DNA from: Balneolaceae bacterium
GTDB lineage: Bacteria > Bacteroidota > Rhodothermia > Balneolales > Balneolaceae
DNA: 64,000 nucleotides
Direction: 5' to 3'
Assembly: GCA_006969905.1 (NCBI GenBank)
Contig: CP030887.1
Coordinates: 1,364,001-1,428,000 of the forward strand
The translations under genes and the position numbers were made by a program. Shown piece by piece: positions 1-9,400 of the stretch. Below the pieces are notes generated by a model. That model had not been told where the DNA came from, did no database searches, and was given only the letters and a program-made list of their open reading frames with translations. Numbering within the stretch: the stretch's first letter is position 1; each line of letters starts with the position of its first letter.

Positions 1-179
1 ACACTGGTTACCCTGCCACTACCGCCTGCATCCCAGCCTCTAAAACCTCCGGGGCGCTGTGATTGGTTTTCGTTACTATCTCCTCCACATCCGGTTAATA
101 CTAGAAATGATGATAATGATACAAATAGAGTAAAAAAGTATTTATTCACACTGAATTTTTTATTGTAATGGACGGTCAT
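1..179 (-). CDS. Lipoprotein, N-terminal 59 residues (gene runs off the left edge)
   Basis: Reading leftward from an ATG at 179, the frame stays open to the window edge and encodes a lipoprotein start. It has a basic N-terminus (MTVHYNKKFSVNK), a hydrophobic stretch (about residues 15-30) and a lipobox LTGC. A polar Gly/Arg/Gln-rich linker (SNENQSQRPGGFRG) follows. Leader, lipobox, flexible linker, and a strand starting near GRVTSV is a layout common in periplasmic adaptor subunits of RND efflux pumps, but the diagnostic lipoyl and barrel domains lie outside the window, so the function is open. The gene is divergent from the aldolase gene to the right. Confidence 0.6.
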   Translation of the reverse strand, partial: MTVHYNKKFSVNKYFFTLFVSLSSFLVLTGCGGDSNENQSQRPGGFRGWDAGGSGRVTS

Positions 180-323
180 AAGACATCAAACATATAGATT
201 TAGTTCGCCTGGTATTTGATTCCCATGTAAAAAAAAGCAATGAGAAATAATGTTTTACATGTGAAAGCTACCAGTCGAATACGTATTTTAGACGACAACT
301 TTTCAACAAACTCTCACTTACTT

Positions 324-980
324 ATGAAATTTTTTATTGATACAGCCAATCTTGAAGAAATACAGGAAGCTAATGATTTAGGCGTGCTGGATGGAGTGAC
401 CACAAATCCAAGTTTGTGTGCCAAGATTGGGGTGAGAGATTTTGAGGGGCATATCAAAAAAATCTGTGATATTGTGGAAGGTGATGTATCTGCAGAAGTT
501 GTATCCACAACCTATAATGAAATGGTTGAAGAAGGAAGAAAGATTGCAGCCATTGCTGATAATGTAGTCGTGAAAATCCCATTAATTAAAGATGGAATTA
601 AAGCTATCAAAACATTTTCGGAAGAAGGTATTAAAACAAACTGCACTCTTTGTTTTTCACCCACCCAGGCACTGATTGCTGCTAAGGCAGGAGCTACGTA
701 CATATCTCCTTTTATGGGGCGGCTGGATGATATTTCCAGCGATGGTATGAAATTAATCGAGGAAATCGTACTCATTTACACCAATTACGGTTTTATGACA
801 GAGGTTCTTGCAGCAAGTATTCGCCACCCAATGCATGTTGTAGAATGTGCTAAAGCAGGAGCTGATGTCGGAACCATGCCGCTGAGTGTTATAATGGGCT
901 TATTGAAGCACCCATTGACTGATATAGGATTAGCAAAGTTTTTAGAAGACTGGGATAAGCTCCAGGAGAGTTTGAAGTAA
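324..980 (+). CDS. fsa: Small transaldolase / fructose-6-phosphate aldolase (TalC/FSA family)
   Basis: This 218-residue protein matches the short (about 215-220 residue) TalC/FSA/MipB class of class I aldolases, which fold as a single TIM barrel. Visible signatures are the start [13 protein letters not shown], the TTNPSL motif, the Schiff-base lysine in VVVKIP (Lys84), and SPFMGRLDD near the middle. The enzyme moves or cleaves a dihydroxyacetone unit on sugar phosphates in the cytoplasm. SPFxGRLDD is more usual in true transaldolases than in FSA, so transaldolase activity in the pentose phosphate pathway is likely (inference). The frame extends upstream to an ATG at 240, but that would add 28 residues without family counterparts, so 324 was chosen. 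It stands alone. Confidence 0.85.
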   Translation: MKFFIDTANLEEIQEANDLGVLDGVTTNPSLCAKIGVRDFEGHIKKICDIVEGDVSAEVVSTTYNEMVEEGRKIAAIADNVVVKIPLIKDGIKAIKTFSEEGIKTNCTLCFSPTQALIAAKAGATYISPFMGRLDDISSDGMKLIEEIVLIYTNYGFMTEVLAASIRHPMHVVECAKAGADVGTMPLSVIMGLLKHPLTDIGLAKFLEDWDKLQESLK

Positions 981-1063
981 TATTTCTTGGTTAATTTTAC
1001 CAAGATTTCAAAATGATGCTTAGGACAGGCCGGATTTAATTAGCAACTTTAATAAATTTGGAA

Positions 1064-1095
1064 ATCAGGACAGAATCCTGGTGGTTTTTGTTTTT
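1064..1095 (+). terminator. Weak candidate terminator after the aldolase gene
   Basis: A short stem (ATCAGGA / TCCTGGT, one wobble pair, loop CAGAA) is followed by two runs of five T split by one G. It lies 84 bases after the aldolase stop and before the next + strand gene. The stem is short, so this is only a candidate. Confidence 0.35.
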
Positions 1096-1139
1096 GATTC
1101 ACACTACCTACTTTCATAGCATAACTAACCTGAGGTACT

Positions 1140-3317
1140 ATGAAAAAACTCTCCTTCGTTTCTCTTTTTGCTTTTCTATTTCTATTTACGGCATGTGACC
1201 CCGAACTAAACCGGCTTAAACAACAAGCAGAAAATATAACCATCATTCGTGATGATTTTGGTGTTCCACATATCTATGGGAAAACAGATGCTGATGCAGT
1301 ATTTGGATTGATGTATGCCCAGGCCGAAGACGATTTCAACAGGGTAGAAAGAAATTATATCTGGGCAATTGGCCGCCTGGCAGAGGTTGAAGGAGAAGAT
1401 GCTTTGTATAGTGATCTGAGGGCAAGGCTTTTTATGACTAAGGAAGAGGCCATTGCAAATTATGAAAGTGCTCCCGGCTGGCTAAAAGAGCTATGCAATG
1501 CCTGGGCAGATGGATTGAATTATTACCTGGCTACACATCCGGAAGTAGAGCCGAAGTTAATTACTAAGTTTGAACCCTGGATGCCCATGTACTTTAGTGA
1601 AGGTTCTATTGGCGGAGATATAGAAAGAGTTTCAACAAGAAGAATTAAAGCCTTCTATGAGGATAAAGCTTCACTCTCTTTGAACGAATTTGGAAATGGG
1701 TTAACGGTACTTGATCCCTATGAAGAACCCAAAGGATCAAATGGGATTGCAATTTCCGGTGAGCTTACTGCATCAGGAAATGCAATGCTGCTAATCAATC
1801 CTCATACCTCTTTTTACTTTCGTGGAGAAGTTCATGCAGTTAGTGAAGAAGGGCTGAATGCATACGGTGCAGTGACATGGGGGCAGTTTTTTATCTACCA
1901 GGGATTTAATGAAAAAACAGGTTGGATGCACACTTCAACATACACGGATGTAATTGATGAATTCAAGCAGGTTATTGAAGAACGTGATGGCAAGTTGATG
2001 TACAAGTACGGAGAAGAATGGCGTGATGTTGAGACCAAAGAAGTGACCTTGAAATATGACGAAGGCGGAGTGCTGAAAGAGAAAACATTTCCGATTTACC
2101 GGACACACCACGGACCCATAACCCATATGATTGATGATCAATGGGTAGCTACAGCAATGATGTGGGAACCCGTTAAAGCCTTAGAACAATCTTATATCCG
2201 AACCAAGAAATCAAATCATACAGAGTTTGATGAAATGATGGAGATAAAAACGAATTCATCAAATAATACAGTGTTTGCTGATGCTGAAGGGAATATTGCA
2301 TATTACCACGGAAACTTTATTCCCATTCGTGATGATCAGTTCGACTATACAAAACCTGTTGATGGAAGCAATCCGGCAACAGACTGGCAGGGCCTTCATC
2401 CTGTTGATGAAGCAATTACCCTGTTAAATCCAGGCAATGGATGGATTCAGAATGCGAACTCAACTCCATTTACTTCCGCTGCTGAATTCAGTCCAAAGAA
2501 AGAAGATTACCCAAGTTATATGTCTCGTACTTCAGAAAATTTCCGTGGAATACATTCCATTGATTTACTAACTAAAGCGGAAAACCTAACCTTAGATGGA
2601 TTAATCGAGTTGGCTTATTCACCGAGGGTTCCTGCATTTGAGGAGCTGATCCCGGGTGTAGTCGGGGCTTATGATCGTTTCTCCAATAAGTATGGAGTTC
2701 CCAAAGAGGCTATTGAGGTATTACGAAATTGGGATTTCAAAACCGGAACTGAATCTGTAGCTATGACCATTGCTCATTTTTATGGTTTGAATTACATGAG
2801 AAACGGCGAACGGCCGGAAGGATTAAACTTTATGGAGCGTTTCTCCCATTATGGAACCAAATCTTCATTAAAAGAAAGACTGGAAATATTGAAAACTACA
2901 CTGGATCAGCTTGAAGAAGATTTTGGAACATGGAATATGGCGTGGGGCGAAGTGAATCGTTTTCAGAGACTGGACGGAAGTATTGCTCCAAACTTTAATG
3001 ATAATGAGCCAAGTCTTCCTGTTGGATTTGGTTCCGGAAGGTGGGGGGCATTAGCATCCTATGGTTCAAGGGCCTACGATACCAAAAAACTGTATGGGAC
3101 TTCAGGGAATAGTTTTGTTGCGGTGGTAGAGTTCGGTGATAAAGTGAAAGCAAAAAGCATACTGGCCGGAGGACAAAGTGGTGATCCCGATTCCCCTCAT
3201 TTCTATGATCAGGCGCAACGCTACATTGACGTAGACTTCAAGGATGTTGCCTACTATCGTGAAGATGTAGAAGCGAGAGCTAAGGAAACATATAAGCCGG
3301 GGCAAAGAAAGAACTAG
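1140..3317 (+). CDS. Penicillin acylase family (Ntn-hydrolase, peptidase S45) lipoprotein
   Basis: A 725-residue protein with a lipoprotein leader (lipobox FTAC, Cys19). An alpha-subunit-like segment contains IIRDDFGVPHIYG (about 35-47) and the conserved MYAQAEDDFNR. The autoprocessing site and nucleophile sit in PKGSNGIAISG, giving Ser200-Asn201; cleavage before the Ser would produce the two chains typical of S45 Ntn-hydrolases. A strand motif AMLLINPHTSF and a downstream Asn region (IQNANSTPF) also fit the family. Members hydrolyse amide bonds of penicillins, acyl-homoserine lactones or other acyl amides; the substrate cannot be read from the sequence. The lipobox puts it in the periplasm, membrane-anchored. 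It appears monocistronic. Confidence 0.85.
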   Translation: MKKLSFVSLFAFLFLFTACDPELNRLKQQAENITIIRDDFGVPHIYGKTDADAVFGLMYAQAEDDFNRVERNYIWAIGRLAEVEGEDALYSDLRARLFMTKEEAIANYESAPGWLKELCNAWADGLNYYLATHPEVEPKLITKFEPWMPMYFSEGSIGGDIERVSTRRIKAFYEDKASLSLNEFGNGLTVLDPYEEPKGSNGIAISGELTASGNAMLLINPHTSFYFRGEVHAVSEEGLNAYGAVTWGQFFIYQGFNEKTGWMHTSTYTDVIDEFKQVIEERDGKLMYKYGEEWRDVETKEVTLKYDEGGVLKEKTFPIYRTHHGPITHMIDDQWVATAMMWEPVKALEQSYIRTKKSNHTEFDEMMEIKTNSSNNTVFADAEGNIAYYHGNFIPIRDDQFDYTKPVDGSNPATDWQGLHPVDEAITLLNPGNGWIQNANSTPFTSAAEFSPKKEDYPSYMSRTSENFRGIHSIDLLTKAENLTLDGLIELAYSPRVPAFEELIPGVVGAYDRFSNKYGVPKEAIEVLRNWDFKTGTESVAMTIAHFYGLNYMRNGERPEGLNFMERFSHYGTKSSLKERLEILKTTLDQLEEDFGTWNMAWGEVNRFQRLDGSIAPNFNDNEPSLPVGFGSGRWGALASYGSRAYDTKKLYGTSGNSFVAVVEFGDKVKAKSILAGGQSGDPDSPHFYDQAQRYIDVDFKDVAYYREDVEARAKETYKPGQRKN

Positions 3318-3634
3318 TCAGGTCATCCTGAACCATGTGCTGAACTTGATTCAGTATTGTTTCAGGATCTGTAAAGGAAAGCACGTAATTCAAGATCACT
3401 TAATAATCGAATTTTCATTCTCCACAGATCCCGGATCAAGTCCGGGATGACTGATAAAGAGTGATATCGCACTCACTTCTTTCGCTTCGATTTTAAGGCC
3501 ATATTTTAAAAGTCATCCTGAGGATACTTCCGAAAGATCTTCCCAACTTTATATTTATGCAGGTACAAAAGTAAAGAGCAGAGAAAGGGATTGGAATCAT
3601 AAGATTCCGAAACAAGCCAGGAATGACTTAAAAC
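3318..3634. repeat. Gene-free block with two nested palindromic repeat units
   Basis: The 355-base gap after the acylase holds no gene. It has two imperfect long palindromes. Unit 1 runs from GTCATCCTGAACC (3322) with TTTCAGGATCTG near 3360 to CAGATCCCGGATCAAGTCC and GGGATGAC ending at 3451. Unit 2 runs from AGTCATCCTGAGGA (3511) with GAAAGATCTT near 3541 to AAGATTCCGAAACAAGCC and AGGAATGACT ending at 3628. Both open with GTCATCC and close with its complement, and inner arms share the TCCGGGAT/ATCCCGGA theme. This resembles REP or MITE-like interspersed repeats known in many bacterial genomes; no transposase is present. Confidence 0.6.
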
Positions 3635-3657
3635 AAAAAAGCCCTCTTTCGAGGGCT
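3635..3657 (-). terminator. Rho-independent terminator of pruA
   Basis: Read on the minus strand, the stem GCCCTC-GAAA-GAGGGC, extended by AA/TT pairs, is followed by TTTTTT. It begins 16 bases beyond the pruA stop codon. Confidence 0.85.
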
Positions 3658-3672
3658 TCATAATTAAATCAA

Positions 3673-5307
3673 CTATTTGTCTTCACCTAAAAACGGATAT
3701 CTATAATCTGTAGGTGGTACAAAGGTTTCTTTGATGGTTCTCGGAGAAACCCAGCGTAACAGGTTGATCATTGATCCGGCTTTATCATTGGTTCCCGATC
3801 CTCTTGCCCCACCAAATGGCTGTTGCCCAACCACAGCGCCTGTCGGCTTATCATTGATGTAGAAGTTTCCGGCCGACTGCTCCAATCTCTTTGTAGCAAG
3901 TTCAATGGCGTAGCGGTCTCTTCCAAAAATAGAACCAGTTAATGCATAAGGGGAAGTGTCATCTACCAGGTCAAGTGTAGCTTCGAACTCATTTTCATCA
4001 TACACATAAATAGTGAGTACGGGGCCGAAGATTTCCTCACACATAGTAGTGTATTTCGGGTTCTTTGAAAGCAAAACCGTTGGTTCAATAAAGTAGCCCT
4101 TGGAGTTATCATAGTTACCACCTGCAATTACTTCTATATCGCTGCTGGCTTTGGCATCGTCAATGTACTTGGTAATGCTGTTGAATGCCTTTTCATCAAT
4201 TACGGCATTAATGAAATTGCTAAAATCTTCAGTGCCACCCATCTTGAACGATTTCAGGTCTTCAATCACATAATTCTTCACTTCTTCCCAAAGATTGGTT
4301 GGGATGTAGGCACGGGATGCAGCAGAACACTTCTGTCCCTGGTACTCAAATGCTCCTCTCGAAATTGCGGTAGCTACTTCTTTTGCATCAGAAGATTTAT
4401 GAACCATAATAAAATCCTTTCCCCCGGTTTCTCCTACAATTCGTGGGTAGGACTTGTACTTATGGATATTCTCACCAATGGTTTTCCAGATGTTTTGGAA
4501 GACCCCGGTGCTGCCTGTAAAGTGAATTCCTGCAAAATCTTTGTGAGAGAAAATCACATCACCTGCTACTGGTCCTCTCACATAAACCAGGTTGATTACC
4601 CCATCAGGTACGCCTGCTTCACGGAATACCTCCATCAATACATTAGCAGCATAAATTTGAGAGTGTGCAGGTTTCCAAACAATGGTATTTCCCATCATGG
4701 CGGGAGCAGTAGGCAGGTTACCTGCTATAGCTGTAAAATTGAATGGAGTTAGTGCGAATACAAACCCTTCAAGCGGGCGCTGCTCTAACCGGTTCCAGAC
4801 ACCATCGGAAGATTCCGGCTGCTGTGCATAAATTTGTGCCATGAATTCCACATTAAACCGCAGGAAGTCAATAATTTCACATGCAGAATCAATTTCAGCC
4901 TGGTATACATTTTTTGACTGGCCTAACATGGTAGCTGCATTCATCTTGGCACGGTAAGGCCCGGCTATCAATTCAGCAGCCTTAAGAAAGATACTGGCAC
5001 GGTGTTCCCATCCCATCTTCACCCAGTCAGCTTTTGCTGCCATAGCAGCATCAATAGCTTGTTCAACATGTGAAGCATCACCTTCTGAGAAATACCCCAG
5101 GATATGTTTATGATCATGGGGAGGGGATAAAGGTTTCTTATTGTCTGTTGTTACTAATTTATCTCCAATGTACATGGGTACATCAATTTCTTTAGAGCGC
5201 ATCTGTTTGATTGCTACTTGTAATTCTTCTCTTTCCGGGGAGCCCGGCGCATAGCTTAAAATAGGTTCGTTAATTGCAGGGGGAACATTAAAAAATCCGG
5301 TGGCCAT
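3673..5307 (-). CDS. pruA: L-glutamate gamma-semialdehyde (1-pyrroline-5-carboxylate) dehydrogenase
   Basis: A 544-residue aldehyde dehydrogenase of the stand-alone P5C dehydrogenase type, like mitochondrial ALDH4A1. It oxidises glutamate semialdehyde to glutamate with NAD+, the second step of proline breakdown. Visible features: the N-terminal segment ending in YIGDK, FTPFN-type cofactor region (ALTPFNFTAIAGN), FTGST (263-267), catalytic Glu293 in VGETGGKD, and nucleophile Cys327 in GQKCSAASR. The C-terminal QQPFGGARGSG and PRTIKE stretches are also typical. No proline dehydrogenase domain is fused and none is adjacent, so the first step must be encoded elsewhere. It has its own terminator and is divergent from the saccharopine-dehydrogenase-like gene. 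Confidence 0.93.
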   Translation of the reverse strand: MATGFFNVPPAINEPILSYAPGSPEREELQVAIKQMRSKEIDVPMYIGDKLVTTDNKKPLSPPHDHKHILGYFSEGDASHVEQAIDAAMAAKADWVKMGWEHRASIFLKAAELIAGPYRAKMNAATMLGQSKNVYQAEIDSACEIIDFLRFNVEFMAQIYAQQPESSDGVWNRLEQRPLEGFVFALTPFNFTAIAGNLPTAPAMMGNTIVWKPAHSQIYAANVLMEVFREAGVPDGVINLVYVRGPVAGDVIFSHKDFAGIHFTGSTGVFQNIWKTIGENIHKYKSYPRIVGETGGKDFIMVHKSSDAKEVATAISRGAFEYQGQKCSAASRAYIPTNLWEEVKNYVIEDLKSFKMGGTEDFSNFINAVIDEKAFNSITKYIDDAKASSDIEVIAGGNYDNSKGYFIEPTVLLSKNPKYTTMCEEIFGPVLTIYVYDENEFEATLDLVDDTSPYALTGSIFGRDRYAIELATKRLEQSAGNFYINDKPTGAVVGQQPFGGARGSGTNDKAGSMINLLRWVSPRTIKETFVPPTDYRYPFLGEDK

Positions 5308-5392
5308 AGTAGTTATTTTCAGTGTTGGGATTCAAAATTCGAAAGGCTTAAATATACGGTTTCAAAGAGGGATAATGAAGTACGTGTTTTGT

Positions 5393-5434
5393 TAATAATT
5401 ATGTCAGAAAAGCGGTTTTCTGACATAATTATTA
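5393..5434. promoter_or_regulatory. Perfect 19-bp inverted repeat between divergent genes
   Basis: TTAATAATTATGTCAGAAAA-like arms: 5393-5411 and 5416-5434 are exact reverse complements, with a four-base loop GCGG. It lies about 85 bases upstream of the pruA start and 165 bases upstream of the divergent + strand gene, in a 291-base gap with no other gene. A terminator makes no sense here because both neighbours are transcribed away from it. It may be an operator or a structured 5' leader. Confidence 0.55.
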
Positions 5435-5598
5435 GCTGCGGCTATTTCTGATTTAATACTTCCTTTTTGGCGAATAAAATGAACGTATGATGTGATTAGT
5501 TACAATTTTTGGATGCCAGTTATTTTTAGATTCATACTTCCTTCATAAATATCTGTTAGATACAGACAAAGAATTAATGAAAGTACGAGAGGATAGCC

Positions 5599-6726
5599 AT
5601 GCCCGGTAAGATTTTAATTTTAGGGGGATACGGAAATACAGGAATACTAATAGCCCGTTTACTACTCAAAGAAGATGATATTGAACTCCTAATAGCAGGC
5701 AGGAATTATGATCGCGCTAAGGATTTAGCCGCAAAGCTAAATGCAGAGTTCCAAACAAATCGTGTTATTGCTGCCAGGATAGATGCTTCCGATAAAGAAA
5801 AAATCAAAAAAGCACTTCAGGATATAAGAATTATAGTTGTGGCATCCAGTACTATTGATTACACAAAAAATGTAGCCGAAGCTGCCTTGGAAACCGAAAC
5901 TGATTACATGGATATTCAATTATCCTCACCATTTAAGCTGGATATCTTGTCTGCACTAAGAAAGGAAATAGTAAATAGAGAGAGATGCTTTATAACTGAC
6001 GGAGGTTATCATCCCGGTGTTCCCGCCGCAATGGTGCGCCATGCTGCTTCGTATTTTGATACAATTGAGAAAGCAAATATTAATGCTGCTTTTAAGATGA
6101 ATTGGAAGGATTTGAAATTTTCTAAGTCTACAGTAGATGAGTTTGTAAATGAGCTTATAGATTATAATCCATTGGTATTTAAAAACAGCAAATGGATTCC
6201 TTTGAATATGAAAGAAGCTCCAAAGCATGATTTCGGTCCGGGGTTTGGAGAAAGGTATTGTGTCCCGATGTTCATGGAAGAGTTGCATACTCTGCCAGAT
6301 ACAAATCCTTCTTTACAGGAAATGGGTTTTTATATAGCAGGTTTTAACCGGGTTACTGATTATATAATCACGCCTGCCGTTTTTATGATGGCTAAATTAT
6401 TTGGAAATCGGTTTAAGAACCAGATGAGTAATCTTTTTTATTGGAGTCTGAAGTCGTTTACAAAACCACCTTATGGAGCAGTTCTCGAATTAGAGGCTAC
6501 AGGAAAAGTTGAAGGAGAAAATAAGCCCTTTTATATGAGGCTTTACCATGAAGACCCCTATTTTTTGACAGCGGCTCCTGCAGTCGCTTGTTTATTACAG
6601 TACTTAAAAGGGACAGCCAGAAAAACAGGGTTATGGTTTCAGGCTAATCTGGTTGAGCCTAAACAGTTTTTTGAAGATATAGAACGGTTTGGTGTGATAA
6701 CGAATATTGAATTTAATCCAGAATAA
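5599..6726 (+). CDS. Saccharopine dehydrogenase-like NAD(P)-binding oxidoreductase
   Basis: A 375-residue protein with an N-terminal Rossmann fold (ILILGGYGNTGILIARLLL, residues 4-22, a GxGxxG-like GGYGNTG). It contains the AGRNYDRAKDLAAKL stretch and a DYMDIQ/GGYHPG region typical of saccharopine dehydrogenase-like proteins. The family includes saccharopine reductases and trans-acting enoyl reductases, so the exact substrate is unknown. The C-terminal half (VLELEATGKVEGENKPF) resembles the catalytic part of uncharacterised members. A purine-rich GAGAGGA lies before the ATG and supports the start. It is monocistronic, with 94 bases before the next gene. Confidence 0.7.
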   Translation: MPGKILILGGYGNTGILIARLLLKEDDIELLIAGRNYDRAKDLAAKLNAEFQTNRVIAARIDASDKEKIKKALQDIRIIVVASSTIDYTKNVAEAALETETDYMDIQLSSPFKLDILSALRKEIVNRERCFITDGGYHPGVPAAMVRHAASYFDTIEKANINAAFKMNWKDLKFSKSTVDEFVNELIDYNPLVFKNSKWIPLNMKEAPKHDFGPGFGERYCVPMFMEELHTLPDTNPSLQEMGFYIAGFNRVTDYIITPAVFMMAKLFGNRFKNQMSNLFYWSLKSFTKPPYGAVLELEATGKVEGENKPFYMRLYHEDPYFLTAAPAVACLLQYLKGTARKTGLWFQANLVEPKQFFEDIERFGVITNIEFNPE

Positions 6727-6820
6727 AATACAGCTATTAAAATAAAATCAGCCTTTCTTCACCTGTTTTTCATATTTAAATCAAATATTTTTATATCAAT
6801 AATAAAAAGGAGAGGTAATA

Positions 6821-9355
6821 ATGGTGCGTATACTTTTTTCTTTAATAATACTCTTTCTTTCAATCTCGCCTTTAGAACTCAAAGCCCAATCCAGTTCATT
6901 TGATCTTCAGGCGTATAAAGATTTTTTGGAACAGAACTCAGGATTAACATTTTCAGGTATCAAAAGCTTATACCCAACTGAACCATTTGCAGTAAATGCT
7001 CCTGCTATATTTGAGGATGCATTATTTGCTGATTCGGTAAATAAGTATTATCGCTTTAACGAAGAGGAATTAGGCTTACTAAATGATCATGGCTTTATGG
7101 TATCGGATAGGATTCGATATAAAAGCTTTGGTGAAGCATTAATGACGATTTATAAGAGAGATCTTCCGGTTTATATATCCAGTGATGCCATTTTGCATGC
7201 TGTTCATATGTCTTATTCAAATATTCTGAGCAGTCTTGAAAAAGAAGAGCTATATCCAAGACTGGTTGCACTTTTAAGTGAGTTGCATAACGAATTGAGC
7301 AATCTAAAAGACAAATATGCAACAGAGCCTGAAATGTTGCGCAACCTGATGGATGTAGACGTATATTTAACTGTTCCTCTTTTGCTTCTGAACGAAAATG
7401 TGATACCGCTTTTCGAGGAAAATACTACAGAGGTTGATACCTTACTTAAACTAATTGACAATCAGATGGCTGTAAAATATCCACTGTTTCAAGACTTAGA
7501 TCGAGATATTGATTTCAGCCAGTTTACCCCAAGAGGCCATTATACACAAGAAGCTAAACTAACCCGATATTTTAAAGCAGTAATGTGGCTCGGCCGAACA
7601 GAAATGTACTTAATTATTCCTGAAGCCTTAGGGTATTTTGAATTGTCTCCAGAGCAAAAGGATAGTACAGGGCAACGCCAGACTATTGATGCATTTTTAG
7701 TAAATGAAGCTTTATCAAATTCAGAAACTGCCCAAAAAGCTTTAGGTGAGATTGAAGAATTGATTCAGTTTTTAGTAGGTGAGTCAGATAATGTACTGCC
7801 TGAGCATCTTGATTATTTAAAAGGAGTAGTAGGTTTTGAAGATGCATCTTCTTTGCTGGATATAAATGTGTACAAAGCTTTTGCCGAAAAACTTAAAACC
7901 GAACCTTTTGCTGAACAACGAATTTTATCTCAAATTCTGGTGCAGAGTCCAAATGCACCTGATGGGATTAAACCTGCCTCTGCCTTCTTATTATTGGGTC
8001 AGCGGTTTATAATTGACTCCTATATTCTTGGGAATGTAGTATTTGATAAAGTATTTGAGCGCAGAATGCTGCCCAAAAGCGCAGATGTATTATTTGCATT
8101 GGGTAATGATGATGCATTGGCATTATTGAAAGACGATTTGGAATACTATGATTACGCGTTAAACCTTGCAGGGGTAAGATACCTTGTTGATAGCTACGAG
8201 CAGGAATATTGGGAGCAGTCCTTTTTTAATCTTTGGTTAAATGCCATTCGTTCTTTGAACCCGCCTGAAGATCGGACAAACTTTCCTGAATTCACCCAAA
8301 CAGAAGGTTGGTCTAACAAAATGATGACCACGCAATTGGCTTCCTGGGCAGAGCTTCGCCATGATAATCTGCTATATGCAAAGCAATCTTACACAGGTGG
8401 CCCGGTTTGCAAATTCCCGTATTCTTATGTAGAGCCGGTTCCTAAATTTTTTGATGCTATCCAGAAATTGTCTGTGAAAGCCCACGGAGCTTTTAGTGAA
8501 ATTGATTTGTTATCGGAAGGGTATAAAGGCTACTACTCGAATTATTTTAACAGGGTAGCAGAAATTGCTGATACATTGGGAAATATTGCACAAAACCAGA
8601 TTAGTGGAATAGAGAACAGCGATGCAGAAAATCTTTTTCTCAGAGAAATGTTACACGAGGAGTTTTTGGGCTGTGTAACTGAGATTACCGGATGGTATAG
8701 GGATTTATATCTTACTGGAGAAGCCGGTTTATTAAAGGAAGACTTCATTGTTGCTGATGTGCACACTTCTCCATTTGATGAACGAGGTGCCTTTGTAGGT
8801 TGGGTAATGCATGCAGGAACGGGCCCGGTTAATCTGGCTACCCTTGTTACCGAGTTACCGGATGGCAATACTTACACCTTTGTTGGGCCCGTAATGAGTT
8901 ATTATGAGTATGTGAGCACCGGATTTAAACGGCTTACGGATGAAGAGTGGGCAGCCAGTTTTGAAACTGAATTAGGTTTCAGGCCTGAATTTGTAGAAAG
9001 CTATTTATCAACCTCGGGAGAGCACTACTATGATCATCGGGATTTTGTAATCACTTCTACGGAAGGTGAGATGCCGAATATTCCTCAACGAATTGAGCTT
9101 ACACAAAACTATCCTAATCCATTTAATGCTGGTACGGTTATCGGCTTCAGGATTCCGTCAGTAATGGCTAATCAACAGGTATTATTGCAGGTTTTCAATA
9201 TTCAAGGCCAGTTGATTGAAACATTAATTGACCGAAGAATGCCATCGGGTAATTTTACTGTTCGTTGGAACCCAACCTCAGCAAGTGGAACTTACTTTTA
9301 TCGCTTAAAAGTGGCAGGAGAAGAGCATACAAATAAAATGGTATTCATTAAGTAA
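6821..9355 (+). CDS. Secreted DUF3160 protein with type IX sorting domain
   Basis: An 844-residue exported protein. A signal peptide (about 1-22, ending LKAQ) is followed by a long helical body matching DUF3160 by its typical text: ISSDAILHAVHMSY, FLLLGQRFIIDSY, ELRHDNLLYAKQSYTGG, and YYYDHRDFV-like end. The last 80 residues form a type IX secretion sorting domain beginning LTQNYPNPFNAGT and ending in a Lys-containing strand (KMVFIK). The protein is therefore expected on the cell surface or released. A strong AAGGAGAGGT sits just before the ATG. The function of DUF3160 is unknown. It converges on the DPRP gene with only 45 bases between stops. Confidence 0.85.
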   Translation: MVRILFSLIILFLSISPLELKAQSSSFDLQAYKDFLEQNSGLTFSGIKSLYPTEPFAVNAPAIFEDALFADSVNKYYRFNEEELGLLNDHGFMVSDRIRYKSFGEALMTIYKRDLPVYISSDAILHAVHMSYSNILSSLEKEELYPRLVALLSELHNELSNLKDKYATEPEMLRNLMDVDVYLTVPLLLLNENVIPLFEENTTEVDTLLKLIDNQMAVKYPLFQDLDRDIDFSQFTPRGHYTQEAKLTRYFKAVMWLGRTEMYLIIPEALGYFELSPEQKDSTGQRQTIDAFLVNEALSNSETAQKALGEIEELIQFLVGESDNVLPEHLDYLKGVVGFEDASSLLDINVYKAFAEKLKTEPFAEQRILSQILVQSPNAPDGIKPASAFLLLGQRFIIDSYILGNVVFDKVFERRMLPKSADVLFALGNDDALALLKDDLEYYDYALNLAGVRYLVDSYEQEYWEQSFFNLWLNAIRSLNPPEDRTNFPEFTQTEGWSNKMMTTQLASWAELRHDNLLYAKQSYTGGPVCKFPYSYVEPVPKFFDAIQKLSVKAHGAFSEIDLLSEGYKGYYSNYFNRVAEIADTLGNIAQNQISGIENSDAENLFLREMLHEEFLGCVTEITGWYRDLYLTGEAGLLKEDFIVADVHTSPFDERGAFVGWVMHAGTGPVNLATLVTELPDGNTYTFVGPVMSYYEYVSTGFKRLTDEEWAASFETELGFRPEFVESYLSTSGEHYYDHRDFVITSTEGEMPNIPQRIELTQNYPNPFNAGTVIGFRIPSVMANQQVLLQVFNIQGQLIETLIDRRMPSGNFTVRWNPTSASGTYFYRLKVAGEEHTNKMVFIK

Positions 9356-9400
9356 TTTCTTACATAGCATACTGTAGGAAATATTAAGGTATTCAAGAAA

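Noticed and set aside
240-323. 28-residue N-terminal extension of the aldolase
   Set aside because: Family members begin at MKFFIDTAN (324); the extension has no family counterpart and would push the length past the norm.
4399-4752. 117-residue + strand frame within pruA
   Set aside because: It is antisense to conserved aldehyde dehydrogenase motifs, with no RBS or family resemblance.
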